DNA from: an uncultured Prevotella sp.
GTDB lineage: Bacteria > Bacteroidota > Bacteroidia > Bacteroidales > Bacteroidaceae
DNA length: 33,066 nt
NCBI GenBank assembly: GCA_900557405.1
Contig: USSF01000021.1
Span: 1-33,066 of the forward strand
Direction: 5' to 3'
Below are positions 23,745-33,066 of this stretch, one piece after another (position 1 is the first letter of the stretch; each line of letters begins with the position of its first letter). A program made the position numbers and the translations under genes. Under the pieces are notes generated by a model. That model had not been told where the DNA came from and ran no database searches. It saw only the letters and a program-made list of their open reading frames with translations.

Positions 23745-24923
23745 TCAGTTGAAGTAGCTTCTGAACTTCTGGAAGATGGTCTGCTTCGTATTGGTGTCTC
23801 CCTTGAAGTTGTCGCTCTGCTGCATCTCCTCGAGTGCCTTCTTCTCGTCCTTCGAGAGGGTCTTCGGCACGTAGACGCTGATGTGGACCACCAAGTCGCC
23901 GTTGCCGTGGCCGTAACCCTGAACGGCAGGCAGTCCCTTTCCTCTCAGACGGAGAGCCTTGCCCGGCTGTGTGCCCGGTTCTATCTTGATCTTCACCTTG
24001 CTGCCGCTGATGGTCGGAATCTCCACCTGACCGCCGAGTGCAGCCGTGGGGAAATCGAGCAGCAGGTTGTAGATAAGGTCCTGTCCGTCGCGCACGAATG
24101 TGTCGCTCGGCTCCTCCGTGATGTATACCTGTATGTCGCCGGCTATGCCGTTGTGTATTCCTGCATTTCCCTTGCCCGGCATGTTGACCACCATGCCTTC
24201 GGCAACGCCTGCCGGAATCTTGATTTCCACGACTTCCTCGCCTTTTACGACACCGTTTCCACCGCACTCCTTGCATTTGTTCTTGATTACCATTCCCTCG
24301 CCCTGACATGTGGGACAGACGCTCTGGGTCTGCATCATGCCGAAGAGGCTTTGTGTGGTTCGTGTCACTACGCCGCTTCCGTGACAGGTGGGGCAGGTCT
24401 CCTTGCCGCTTCCGTTCTCGGCACCGCTTCCGTGACAATGTGAACAGGTGACGTCTTTCTTTACCTTGAATTTCTTCGTCACTCCCGTTGCTATCTCTTC
24501 AAGAGTCAGCCTCACCTTGAGGCGCAGGTCTGCCCCGCGATGCTGTGCGGGTCTTCCGCCCCGGCGCTGGCCGCCGAATCCGCCGCCGAAACCTCCTCCG
24601 TGTCCGCCGAACACATCGCCGAACATCGAGAAGATGTCGTCCATAGAGAATCCGCCGCCACCGAATCCTCCGCCGAAGCCTCCGGCACCGCCGCCCATCG
24701 GACCGTTGAATCCGAACTGGTCGTACTGCTGTTTCTTCTGCGGGTCATGGAGCACGTCGTATGCCTCGGCTGCCTCCTTGAACTTCTCTTCGGCGACTTT
24801 GTCGCCCGGGTTGCGGTCGGGATGATATTTGATGGCTATCTTCCTGTATGCTTTCTTTATCTCGTCTTCAGAGGCATCCTTGCTCACGCCAAGCACCTCG
24901 TAGTAGTCTCTCTTCTGTGCCAT
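23745..24923 (-). CDS. dnaJ: Chaperone DnaJ (Hsp40)
   Basis: This co-chaperone delivers unfolded proteins to DnaK and stimulates its ATPase. The 392-residue protein is a complete type I DnaJ. It has an N-terminal J domain with HPD at 34-36, a Gly/Phe-rich linker (about 75-130), a zinc-finger domain with four CxxCxGxG repeats ([32 protein letters not shown]), and a C-terminal substrate-binding domain. It lies 9 bp after grpE on the same strand. dnaK is not in the window. Confidence 0.97.
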   Translation of the reverse strand: MAQKRDYYEVLGVSKDASEDEIKKAYRKIAIKYHPDRNPGDKVAEEKFKEAAEAYDVLHDPQKKQQYDQFGFNGPMGGGAGGFGGGFGGGGFSMDDIFSMFGDVFGGHGGGFGGGFGGQRRGGRPAQHRGADLRLKVRLTLEEIATGVTKKFKVKKDVTCSHCHGSGAENGSGKETCPTCHGSGVVTRTTQSLFGMMQTQSVCPTCQGEGMVIKNKCKECGGNGVVKGEEVVEIKIPAGVAEGMVVNMPGKGNAGIHNGIAGDIQVYITEEPSDTFVRDGQDLIYNLLLDFPTAALGGQVEIPTISGSKVKIKIEPGTQPGKALRLRGKGLPAVQGYGHGNGDLVVHISVYVPKTLSKDEKKALEEMQQSDNFKGDTNTKQTIFQKFRSYFN

Positions 24924-24932
24924 AATTTTATT

Positions 24933-25508
24933 TTACTGTCCTACTGCCACCTTGGCATGTCTGATTACCTTGTCATTCAGCGTATATCCGGTCTGAACGC
25001 AGTCGAGCACCTTGCCCTTCTTGTCGTCGCCCATGCCCGGCACCATTGCCACGGCTTCGTGGAAATCCGTGTCGAAGTCGGCGTCCTTGGTGTCAATCTT
25101 GTTCACGCCAAGACCCTTCAGACATTTCTCGAACTTCTGGAAAATCAGTTTCATGCCCTCCTTCAGAGCCTCCACGTCTTCTGTCTTTTCGGCAGTGGCA
25201 AGAGCCCTTTCCATATCGTCCATTACGGGCAGGATGGCAGAAACTGCCTTCTCGGCACCGTTTACGATAAGTTCTGCCTTCTCCTTCATCGTTCTCTTGC
25301 GGTAGTTGTCGAATTCGGCAACGCTGCGCAGATACTTGTCTTTGAGTTCGGCAATCTGCTCGTTGGCAGCCTCCAGCGGATCCTTTTCTGCTTCCTCTGC
25401 CGTTTCCTCTGCCTTTTCGCTTTCGTCGGCAGAAACATCTGTCTTCAGTTCTTTTTCAGAGTCTTTCAACTCCTCTTCCTTCTTTTTTGTATCTTTTTCT
25501 TTGCTCAT
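24933..25508 (-). CDS. grpE: Nucleotide exchange factor GrpE
   Basis: GrpE releases ADP from DnaK. The 191-residue protein starts with a Lys/Glu-rich, probably coiled-coil segment, followed by the long dimerisation helix (KDKYLRSVAEFDNYRKRT) and a C-terminal beta region ending in AKVAVGQ. The open frame extends 40 codons further upstream to 25628, but that part overlaps the ABC-F gene and is unlike any GrpE. I chose the ATG at 25508, whose MSKEKDTKKKEEE start is typical. A 9-codon frame immediately upstream overlaps this ATG (25505-25534). grpE and dnaJ form a heat-shock pair, probably transcribed together. Confidence 0.95.
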   Translation of the reverse strand: MSKEKDTKKKEEELKDSEKELKTDVSADESEKAEETAEEAEKDPLEAANEQIAELKDKYLRSVAEFDNYRKRTMKEKAELIVNGAEKAVSAILPVMDDMERALATAEKTEDVEALKEGMKLIFQKFEKCLKGLGVNKIDTKDADFDTDFHEAVAMVPGMGDDKKGKVLDCVQTGYTLNDKVIRHAKVAVGQ

Positions 25509-25534
25509 AGTAACATCGTTTTTCTTTTGCTCAT
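25505..25534 (-). other. Possible 9-codon leader frame overlapping the grpE start
   Basis: ATG AGC AAA AGA AAA ACG ATG TTA CTA TGA encodes a nonapeptide whose TGA overlaps the grpE ATG as ATGA. Its first codons (ATGAGCAAAAGAAAAA) nearly duplicate the grpE start (ATGAGCAAAGAAAAAG), suggesting a local duplication. A TTTTGCT-ATG-AGCAAAA hairpin places its ATG in the loop. Translation is not shown; this could be chance. Confidence 0.3.
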
Positions 25535-25569
25535 AGCAAAAACCTTGCCAACACGGAGGAGTATGCCAA

Positions 25570-27189
<1,620 letters not shown>

Positions 27190-27284
27190 CTATTACCTTT
27201 ATTATATATATATAATTTGTTCTGTCCGTGATGTCTTGTCCTTCTTGCCGGCGATAAAAAACCGCATCAAGGCAAAATCGGCTG

Positions 27285-27316
27285 CAAAGTTACTCTAAAT
27301 AATTGATATATAGAAA
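27285..27316 (-). promoter_or_regulatory. Candidate promoter of the ABC-F gene
   Basis: On the minus strand TAACTTTG (27292-27285) is a perfect -7 box; at 20-nt spacing TTTC (27316-27313) stands in for TTTG. The leader would be about 95 nt. Confidence 0.45.
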
Positions 27317-27591
27317 TAAAAAAGGAATTTTACATAAAGTTAAGCGCTTTCTATGACTTTATTGAAAATGTAGCTTAATGAATTCCCACGTCGGAATTAC
27401 TTGTTTCTCGGCACGGAATATACGTTCCAAGCCATGCAATGTAGAAATACGGGGTATCCACGACGGATTACCGCCACGCGGCCGGGCGAAGACTGTGCAA
27501 ACGTTTGGCAAAAAAAACAGGGAGTTCCACCGGAAAACACACCGGAAAACACGAAAACGAACATAAATAAAACATAAAAGAGTGTTTTTTC

Positions 27592-27632
27592 TTGACTTAC
27601 GTCAATGTTTTAAAATAATTATACTATATTTG
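27592..27632 (+). promoter_or_regulatory. Promoter and possible operator of susC
   Basis: TATATTTG (27625-27632) is a perfect -7 box about 80 nt before the chosen ATG. No TTTG lies at the -33 position. Instead the palindrome TTGAC-TTAC-GTCAA (27592-27605) covers it, as expected for an activator-dependent or repressible promoter. Confidence 0.5.
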
Positions 27633-27713
27633 CAAAAAAATTACACAAACTTCATAACAAATCTGAAAAGATATTACAGAGACATAATCTACAAACTAAA
27701 AATTAAACCGAAC

Positions 27714-30700
27714 ATGGGAAATAGCGAAAATCATGTTTTCTGGGGCGGAAGTGCAAACTTCATGAAATACGCCTCCTGTGGTTTACTCGCATCGATGATG
27801 TTGCTCTCATATCCGGCAAATGCCAATGCCGGAGAGGCTACAGGAACTGTCTATGCGCAATCAGTTAACCAGACAAAGGTACTGAACGGTACCATAGTTG
27901 ACGAACACGGGGAACCTATCATCGGAGCATCCGTGATGGTGAAGGGCACGACAAACGGTGGCGTGACCGACCTGGACGGCAAATTCAACATCACTAATCT
28001 ACCGGCAAACGCAACTCTGGAAATCAGCTACATCGGCTACAAGACACAGACCGTGGCCGTGGGGAACCAGTCTACGCTTAACATCAAGATGCTGCCCGAG
28101 GACAAGCAGCTCGACGAGGTTGTGGTGGTAGGCTACGGCGTGGTGAAGAAGTCTGACCTCACGGGTTCGGTAGGAAGCGTGAAGTCGGACGTAATCGCCG
28201 GAAAAGGCTCAACATCGCTTATGGAAAGCTTGCAGGGACAGGTTGCAGGTGTGAACATCTCGCAGTCGTCAAGCCGTGCCGGCGACGGATTCAACATCCA
28301 GATCCGAGGCAAGAGCTCGATGAACGACGACAGCAAGCCGCTCTACGTGATTGACGGAGTGGTGTGCGACAACATGGACTTCCTGAACCCGATGGACATC
28401 GAGAAGGTGGACGTGCTGAAGGATGCCTCGTCTACGGCTATCTATGGTTCGCGCGCAACGAACGGTGTGGTTATGATCACCACAAAGAAGGGCGACGAGA
28501 AGGGAACGAGAACCACAGTGAGCTACGACGGCTACTGGGGATTCAAGGAGGTTGCCAACATGCCAGAATTCATGAACGGCGACGAATATACAAAATACCG
28601 CTTCAGCCGCTATCTGACGGAGAAACTCGACAACACCACAGGACTCAGCTCGTGGGAGATGAAGGGCAGCGACCTTTCAAAGTTCTGGTGCAACGACAGC
28701 CCGGTAATCAAGGAAATGTACCAGACCAAGAACTATACCGACTGGGCTGACCTCGTGACACGCAACGGCTCGCAGCAGAACCACTTCATCAACATTTCAG
28801 GAAACGCCAAAGACCTGACATACCGCGTGGGACTGGGCTACCAGAACGAAGAGGGAGTGCTCTACGACGGATATGAGCGCTGGAACATCAAGGGCGCACT
28901 CGACCACAAGATTTCAAAACAGGTGGCTGTGGGATTCTCAACAAACCTCGCCACTTCGATGAAGAAATACGGCAGCAAGAACTCCGTGAACAACGGATTC
29001 CTCATGAACCCCACCATGCCGGCAAGATACTGGGAGGGCGACAACGCCGGAGAACTCATCTACCAACCGGGAAAGGACGCAGCAGTGTACCCCACGGGCG
29101 GTGGTCCGACTTCGACAATCAACCCGCTCGTTGACCGCGAGAACTCGAAGGACAACACACGCCAGTACAACGCCATGGCAAACGTATACCTGCAGTACTC
29201 CCCAATCAAGGAGGTGATACTGAAGACCACGTTCTCGCCAATGTACCAGAAGTCGCACCAGGGAGTGTTCTACGGCTCCGACACACAGGTGCGCGGAGGC
29301 AAGGGCAACCAGGCTGAGGACTATAACGACGAGACATTCTCATACACATGGGACACCCAGGCAAACTTCATCAAGCGCTTCGGCGACCACAGCCTGAACG
29401 TGCTGGGACTCGTTTCCGTATACCAACAGAAAGAGCAGGGCAGCTACATGAAGGCCACGAACATGCCGTTCGACGTGGACTGGAACAATATGGGGTCAGG
29501 CACGCTCGAAACACGCTCAAGCTACTACCGCAAAGTGTCCATGCTCTCATACGTGGCACGTCTGAACTACGGATACATGGACAAATACCTGCTCACGGTA
29601 TCTTCGCGCTGGGACGGAAGCTCCAAGTTCGCAAAGGGCAACCGCTGGGGTATGTTCCCGTCAGCAGCCGTGGCATGGCGCATCACCGAGGAAGACTTCA
29701 TGAAGAACACATCAAACTGGCTGAGCAACTTGAAACTCCGTCTGAGCTACGGTGTGACCGGTAACAACATGGGAGTGGGCGCATACGAGACCATGTCGCT
29801 CGCAAACAAGAAGTACTACTACAACTTCGGCAACACAATAGCAAACGGATACGGATATTCAATGGCGAACTCCGACCTGACATGGGAGAAGACCACTGAG
29901 TTCAACCTCGGTCTCGACTTCGGATTCCTGGGCAACCGAATCAACGGTGCCATCGACCTCTATACAAGAAACTCGAAAGACCTGCTCATGGAGATGAAGA
30001 CTCCGTATGAGCTCGGCTCAGTGACGGGTGCCATAAAGAGCAACGTGGGCAAGGTGAGCAACCGCGGTATCGAAATACAGCTCAACACCGTGAACATCAG
30101 AAACAAGGACTGGTATTGGGAAACCAACTTCTCGTTCGCACGCAACATCAACGAAATCAAGGAGCTGAACGGCGAGAAGAAGGACCTGGTGGGCAACAAG
30201 TGGTTCATCGGACAGCCTATCAACGTTATCTACGGATACAAGCACACAGGCGTAGCCACACGCGAGGAGGCTGCCGCAATGGCTGCCGACGAACACTGGA
30301 AGACAAAGTTCCCGGAGGGAACAATGAAGGTGGCTGACAAGGACGGCAACGGTACTATCGATGCCAACGACCGCTACGTGCTCGGACACTGCGACCCCAC
30401 ATGGACCGGAAGCCTGACTTCCACTCTGACATACAAGAACCTGGACTTCTCGTTCAGCCTCTACACAAGCCAGGGCGGATACGTATACTCACCGTTCATG
30501 CGCGAATTCGCACGCTACGGATCACGCGGCACGCAGCACATCAAACTAGACTATTATATACCGGAGGGAGCACCAATCCTCGCCGACGACGGAACAGTGA
30601 CCACACAGACCGCCACACACTACGCCAGCTTGCCTTTCCCGACAGCAGGCAACGCCACCGGATCATCAGGCGGCGGACGCTTCTGGACAGAGGACGAGAG

Positions 30701-30950
30701 CGGACAGGCATTCTGCGTGGACAACTCTTACGTGAAGGTGAAGAACATCACACTGGGATACACATTCCCGAAGAGCTGGATGCAGAAAATCAACGTGTCG
30801 AGCCTCAGGGTTTATGTGAACATCCTGAACCCGTTCACATTCACCGACTACAAGGGATTCGACCCGGAATGGGCTGACGCTTCTGTAACCGACGGTACGG
30901 GCGGTGTAAGTTCAAGAACTTATCAAATTGGTGTAAACCTGAAATTCTAA
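27714..30950 (+). CDS. SusC-like TonB-dependent outer-membrane transporter
   Basis: The 1078-residue protein is an outer-membrane beta-barrel that imports oligosaccharides or similar ligands with energy from TonB. An N-terminal signal ends near SYPANANA (about residue 39). A carboxypeptidase-regulatory-like domain follows (about 55-128, VLNGTIVDEHGEPIIGASV), then the DEVVVVGYG TonB-box region (134-142), the plug domain, and a long barrel ending in the aromatic terminus QIGVNLKF. There is no STN domain, so it is not of the anti-sigma-signalling type. The open frame begins at 27582, but that start precedes the -7 box; 27714 gives a normal leader. A later in-frame Met at 27762 is possible. It is paired with susD, 21 bp downstream. 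Substrate cannot be told from sequence. Confidence 0.93.
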   Translation: MGNSENHVFWGGSANFMKYASCGLLASMMLLSYPANANAGEATGTVYAQSVNQTKVLNGTIVDEHGEPIIGASVMVKGTTNGGVTDLDGKFNITNLPANATLEISYIGYKTQTVAVGNQSTLNIKMLPEDKQLDEVVVVGYGVVKKSDLTGSVGSVKSDVIAGKGSTSLMESLQGQVAGVNISQSSSRAGDGFNIQIRGKSSMNDDSKPLYVIDGVVCDNMDFLNPMDIEKVDVLKDASSTAIYGSRATNGVVMITTKKGDEKGTRTTVSYDGYWGFKEVANMPEFMNGDEYTKYRFSRYLTEKLDNTTGLSSWEMKGSDLSKFWCNDSPVIKEMYQTKNYTDWADLVTRNGSQQNHFINISGNAKDLTYRVGLGYQNEEGVLYDGYERWNIKGALDHKISKQVAVGFSTNLATSMKKYGSKNSVNNGFLMNPTMPARYWEGDNAGELIYQPGKDAAVYPTGGGPTSTINPLVDRENSKDNTRQYNAMANVYLQYSPIKEVILKTTFSPMYQKSHQGVFYGSDTQVRGGKGNQAEDYNDETFSYTWDTQANFIKRFGDHSLNVLGLVSVYQQKEQGSYMKATNMPFDVDWNNMGSGTLETRSSYYRKVSMLSYVARLNYGYMDKYLLTVSSRWDGSSKFAKGNRWGMFPSAAVAWRITEEDFMKNTSNWLSNLKLRLSYGVTGNNMGVGAYETMSLANKKYYYNFGNTIANGYGYSMANSDLTWEKTTEFNLGLDFGFLGNRINGAIDLYTRNSKDLLMEMKTPYELGSVTGAIKSNVGKVSNRGIEIQLNTVNIRNKDWYWETNFSFARNINEIKELNGEKKDLVGNKWFIGQPINVIYGYKHTGVATREEAAAMAADEHWKTKFPEGTMKVADKDGNGTIDANDRYVLGHCDPTWTGSLTSTLTYKNLDFSFSLYTSQGGYVYSPFMREFARYGSRGTQHIKLDYYIPEGAPILADDGTVTTQTATHYASLPFPTAGNATGSSGGGRFWTEDESGQAFCVDNSYVKVKNITLGYTFPKSWMQKINVSSLRVYVNILNPFTFTDYKGFDPEWADASVTDGTGGVSSRTYQIGVNLKF

Positions 30951-30971
30951 GAATTATAAAAAGAAAGAATT

Positions 30972-32726
30972 ATGAAAAAGATATATTATAGTATAATGGT
31001 TGGAGCGATGGCATTCCTGTCAAGCTGCTCGGGATTCCTGGATCCGGACAGCCGCACAGACGTTCCCACTAACACTTTCTATAACACAACAACCGGCTAC
31101 GAGAGCCTCACTAACTCAATGTATTCCTCTCTGCGCACGGTGTTCAACAGACAGCCGCACTTGTTCGTGGGCGGAACCGACATCTACGGCGACGGAAAGT
31201 CGCAGGGTATGGCAATGACATACTACACGTACACCGTGGCTGAAGACTGCATCGAAAAGTTCTACAGCGACTGCTACATCGGCATACAGAAGGCAAACGA
31301 AGTAATCGAATACGGCGAGACGACGAAAGACTCGAAAGTACGCCTACAGTATATCGACGAGGCACGCTTCATCCGCGCATGGTACTACTTCCAGCTCGTG
31401 CAGCAGTTCGGCGGAGTGCCGATGGCCAACGACATGTATTCATCGGCAGTGATGAACTTCCCGCGCGAGAGCCTGGGCAACGTATACAAGTTCATCATCA
31501 GCGAATTTGAATACCTCGCAGGCAACGACTCCAAACTGCTTGCCACAAGCAACGTGGGACGCGCCAACAAGAAGGCTGCCAAGTTCTTCCTCGCAAAGGC
31601 TTATCTCACACGCGGATGGCTGAACGGACAGGACGCTGAGGCACAGGAGGAGAACATCGCCGAGGCAAGCGACTTCGCCAACGCCAAGAAATACATCCTG
31701 GAGGTTATCGGCAGCGATGTTCCAAGCGAATCTATCGAGAAGGCTTTCGACATCTACAACGAGCAGAGCAGCGAGTTCTTCTGGACTGTACAGTTCAGCG
31801 GCGAGACCGTTGACAACCCGAAGGACGACGGCTCATACCAGATGGCACAGTTCGGAGCATACCTCGGCGGCGCCGAGTATCCGCGCACCAAGGCTATCGA
31901 CGGTACCTACTCTCCTAACTTCTGCATGCACAAGCTCTTCACCAAGGGCGACGGACGCTACGAGCAGACATTCATGACGGAACTCTATGGCACCGAGGAC
32001 GCCAACGGCACTCCTACATACAACTACTTCGACTTCTACTATCCGAAGAACGGTTCGAAGGTGCTCTACTACTACGCTCCGTGGTGGGCAACTGATGACG
32101 ACATCGCTGCCTGGAGAGCAGACGACCCGAACGGCGTGAAGGCTGGCGCACGCGTAGGCAAAGTGGCACTGACCATCGCCGACGGAGGCGTTGACCCGAA
32201 CTCCAACCAGCCGGCAGACTGGGCTACACGCCGCCACAGCGACGCCGGAGCACCATGCATAAAGAAGTTCGACGACTACACTGAGACATCCATCGCAAAC
32301 CGCAAATCCACCTGCTCTATGCACGATGTGTCATGCGCACGCCTGGGTGAGGCTTACCTCATCGCGGCAGAGGCTTACATCATGCTGGGCGACAAGGCAG
32401 AGGCAGCAAAGATGATCAACACACTGCGCAAGCGCCCTGGAACCATCAAGGCTGGCTTCGAAAGCGAGATGACGGTTTCTGCCGACGACATGGACATCGA
32501 CTTTATCCTGGCAGAACGCGTGCGCGAGATGGCAGGAGAGTACGTACGCTGGACCGACCTGAAGCGCACCCACAAGCTCTTCGAGTACGTGAAGAAGTAT
32601 CAGGAGGACCCTGTGAACGAGTCTAACTTCAAGGGCGACGACGGCAAGTGGAGAATCCTCCGCCCGATTCCACAGGGAGCCATCGACCGCAACAAGACCG
32701 AAATTCAGCAGAACCCTGGATACTAA
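30972..32726 (+). CDS. SusD/RagB-family nutrient-binding lipoprotein
   Basis: The 584-residue protein is a surface lipoprotein that forms the lid of the SusC channel and captures substrate. The lipobox L-S-S-C ends at Cys19, followed by GFLDPDSRTDVPTNTFYNT, the usual SusD N-terminus. TPR-like helices include IGIQKANEVIEYGE and EARFIRAWYYFQLVQQFGGVPM. The C-terminal part carries CARLGEAYLIAAEAYIMLGDKAEAAKMINTLRKR and ends with the conserved RPIPQGAIDRNKTEIQQNPGY. It is co-transcribed with susC and followed by a strong terminator, so the pair is a self-contained transcription unit without adjacent glycoside hydrolases in view. Confidence 0.95.
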   Translation: MKKIYYSIMVGAMAFLSSCSGFLDPDSRTDVPTNTFYNTTTGYESLTNSMYSSLRTVFNRQPHLFVGGTDIYGDGKSQGMAMTYYTYTVAEDCIEKFYSDCYIGIQKANEVIEYGETTKDSKVRLQYIDEARFIRAWYYFQLVQQFGGVPMANDMYSSAVMNFPRESLGNVYKFIISEFEYLAGNDSKLLATSNVGRANKKAAKFFLAKAYLTRGWLNGQDAEAQEENIAEASDFANAKKYILEVIGSDVPSESIEKAFDIYNEQSSEFFWTVQFSGETVDNPKDDGSYQMAQFGAYLGGAEYPRTKAIDGTYSPNFCMHKLFTKGDGRYEQTFMTELYGTEDANGTPTYNYFDFYYPKNGSKVLYYYAPWWATDDDIAAWRADDPNGVKAGARVGKVALTIADGGVDPNSNQPADWATRRHSDAGAPCIKKFDDYTETSIANRKSTCSMHDVSCARLGEAYLIAAEAYIMLGDKAEAAKMINTLRKRPGTIKAGFESEMTVSADDMDIDFILAERVREMAGEYVRWTDLKRTHKLFEYVKKYQEDPVNESNFKGDDGKWRILRPIPQGAIDRNKTEIQQNPGY

Positions 32727-32755
32727 TCCAAGCAAGCTGATACACGACAATACCG

Positions 32756-32793
32756 AAAAAAGGCTGCATCCATAATCCGGGTGCAGCCTTTTT
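32756..32793 (+). terminator. Rho-independent terminator of susCD, bidirectional
   Basis: AAAAAAGGCTGCA (32756-32768) and TGCAGCCTTTTT (32782-32793) form a 12-bp stem with a 13-nt loop, 30 bp after the susD stop. A- and T-runs on both sides make it work in either direction. Confidence 0.9.
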
Positions 32794-32849
32794 CATTCTC
32801 TATACAATATTCCGAGCGAGTTTATCGGCAATGTCTCCATGCCTTATAC

Positions 32850-32915
32850 TTGGACTATGAATATTGAATCCTTGCCCTATGCATATTATACAATTGGTCT
32901 ATGAATACCTCAGTT
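32850..32915. repeat. 3 x 22-bp degenerate tandem repeat
   Basis: TTG(G/C)...CTATG(A/C)ATA recurs at 32850, 32872 and 32894, exactly 22 bp apart. The period matches the arrays at 852 (23 bp) and 18829 (22 bp), but the sequence is different. Function unknown. Confidence 0.6.
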
Positions 32916-32942
32916 CGGGATAAGAAATAGTTCATAAAAAAG

Positions 32943-32973
32943 TTGGTAGTCTCATAAATATTTTGTACCTTTA
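32943..32973 (+). promoter_or_regulatory. Weak promoter-like element near the right edge
   Basis: TTGG (32943-32946), a 19-nt spacer and TACCTTTA (32966-32973) are each one base off the Bacteroides consensus. It could serve a gene beyond the window. The remaining bases to 33066 are AT-rich and hold no gene start I can support. Confidence 0.3.
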
Positions 32974-33066
32974 TAGGTGAATTACAACAAGTTACAAATA
33001 TAGTTGATATAACTACCGATTACAAAGTTACAGAATTATTTTGTATTATAGACGAGTTTTGCAAAC

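Noticed and set aside
27378..27566. 62-codon plus-strand frame upstream of susC
   Set aside because: Arg/Lys-rich with no homology I recognise, and it ends in a direct DNA repeat; more likely regulatory DNA.
27582..27713. Extended N-terminus of susC
   Set aside because: It begins before the -7 box, so it cannot be in the transcript from that promoter, and it would bury the signal peptide.

Overview
The window looks like a chromosomal segment from a member of the Bacteroidota, most likely Prevotella or a close relative (Prevotellaceae). The evidence is a SusC/SusD pair, a Nudix-type AraR at the head of an L-arabinose operon, lipoproteins with short Bacteroidota lipoboxes, and promoters of the Bacteroides type (TTTG, 19-21 nt, TAnnTTTG). 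Ribosome-binding sites are A-rich rather than Shine-Dalgarno-like. The species assignment is inference. I see no rRNA, tRNA or CRISPR array.

Layout. (1) 1-1180: the left edge carries a short minus-strand lipoprotein that looks like a truncated TPR sensor/regulator, then about 600 bp without genes holding a 23-bp tandem repeat, an orphan hairpin and a strong promoter. (2) 1211-3769: a MurU-like sugar-1-phosphate nucleotidyltransferase and guaA (GMP synthase), closed by a clear terminator. (3) 3780-7980: an AT-richer accessory island on the minus strand. It has a tightly packed three-gene operon (NADAR-domain protein, zinc-ribbon protein of unknown function, miniature S-adenosylmethionine synthetase) ending next to the C-terminal stub of a tyrosine recombinase, and behind it about 1.5 kb without convincing genes but with repeats. 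(4) 7984-18328: an eight-gene minus-strand L-arabinose operon, read as exported mutarotase, Na+/sugar symporter, araR, araD, araA, araB, transketolase, rpiB. It carries arabinose from uptake to xylulose-5-phosphate and feeds it into the pentose phosphate pathway. (5) 18329-19060: gene-free, with a seven-unit 22-bp tandem repeat between two hairpins. (6) 19061-21433: galM-galK. (7) 21441-23608: folC and a DedA membrane protein. (8) 23693-27316: dnaJ and grpE downstream of an ABC-F ATPase. (9) 27592-33066: a plus-strand susC-susD pair with its promoter and terminator, followed by another 22-bp repeat and the start of the next intergenic region.

The most interesting item is the NADAR / zinc-ribbon / mini-MetK operon. 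It joins an ADP-ribose-related fold with an AdoMet synthetase homologue lacking about a third of the normal length, in a probable mobile-element scar. It is a candidate for an uncharacterised nucleotide-based defence, counter-defence or modification system. Other notable points are the ABC-F protein, whose residues predict one complete and one fully degenerate ATP site, the family of 22-23-bp intergenic arrays next to hairpins, and a strong GC hairpin between the arabinose symporter and araR.
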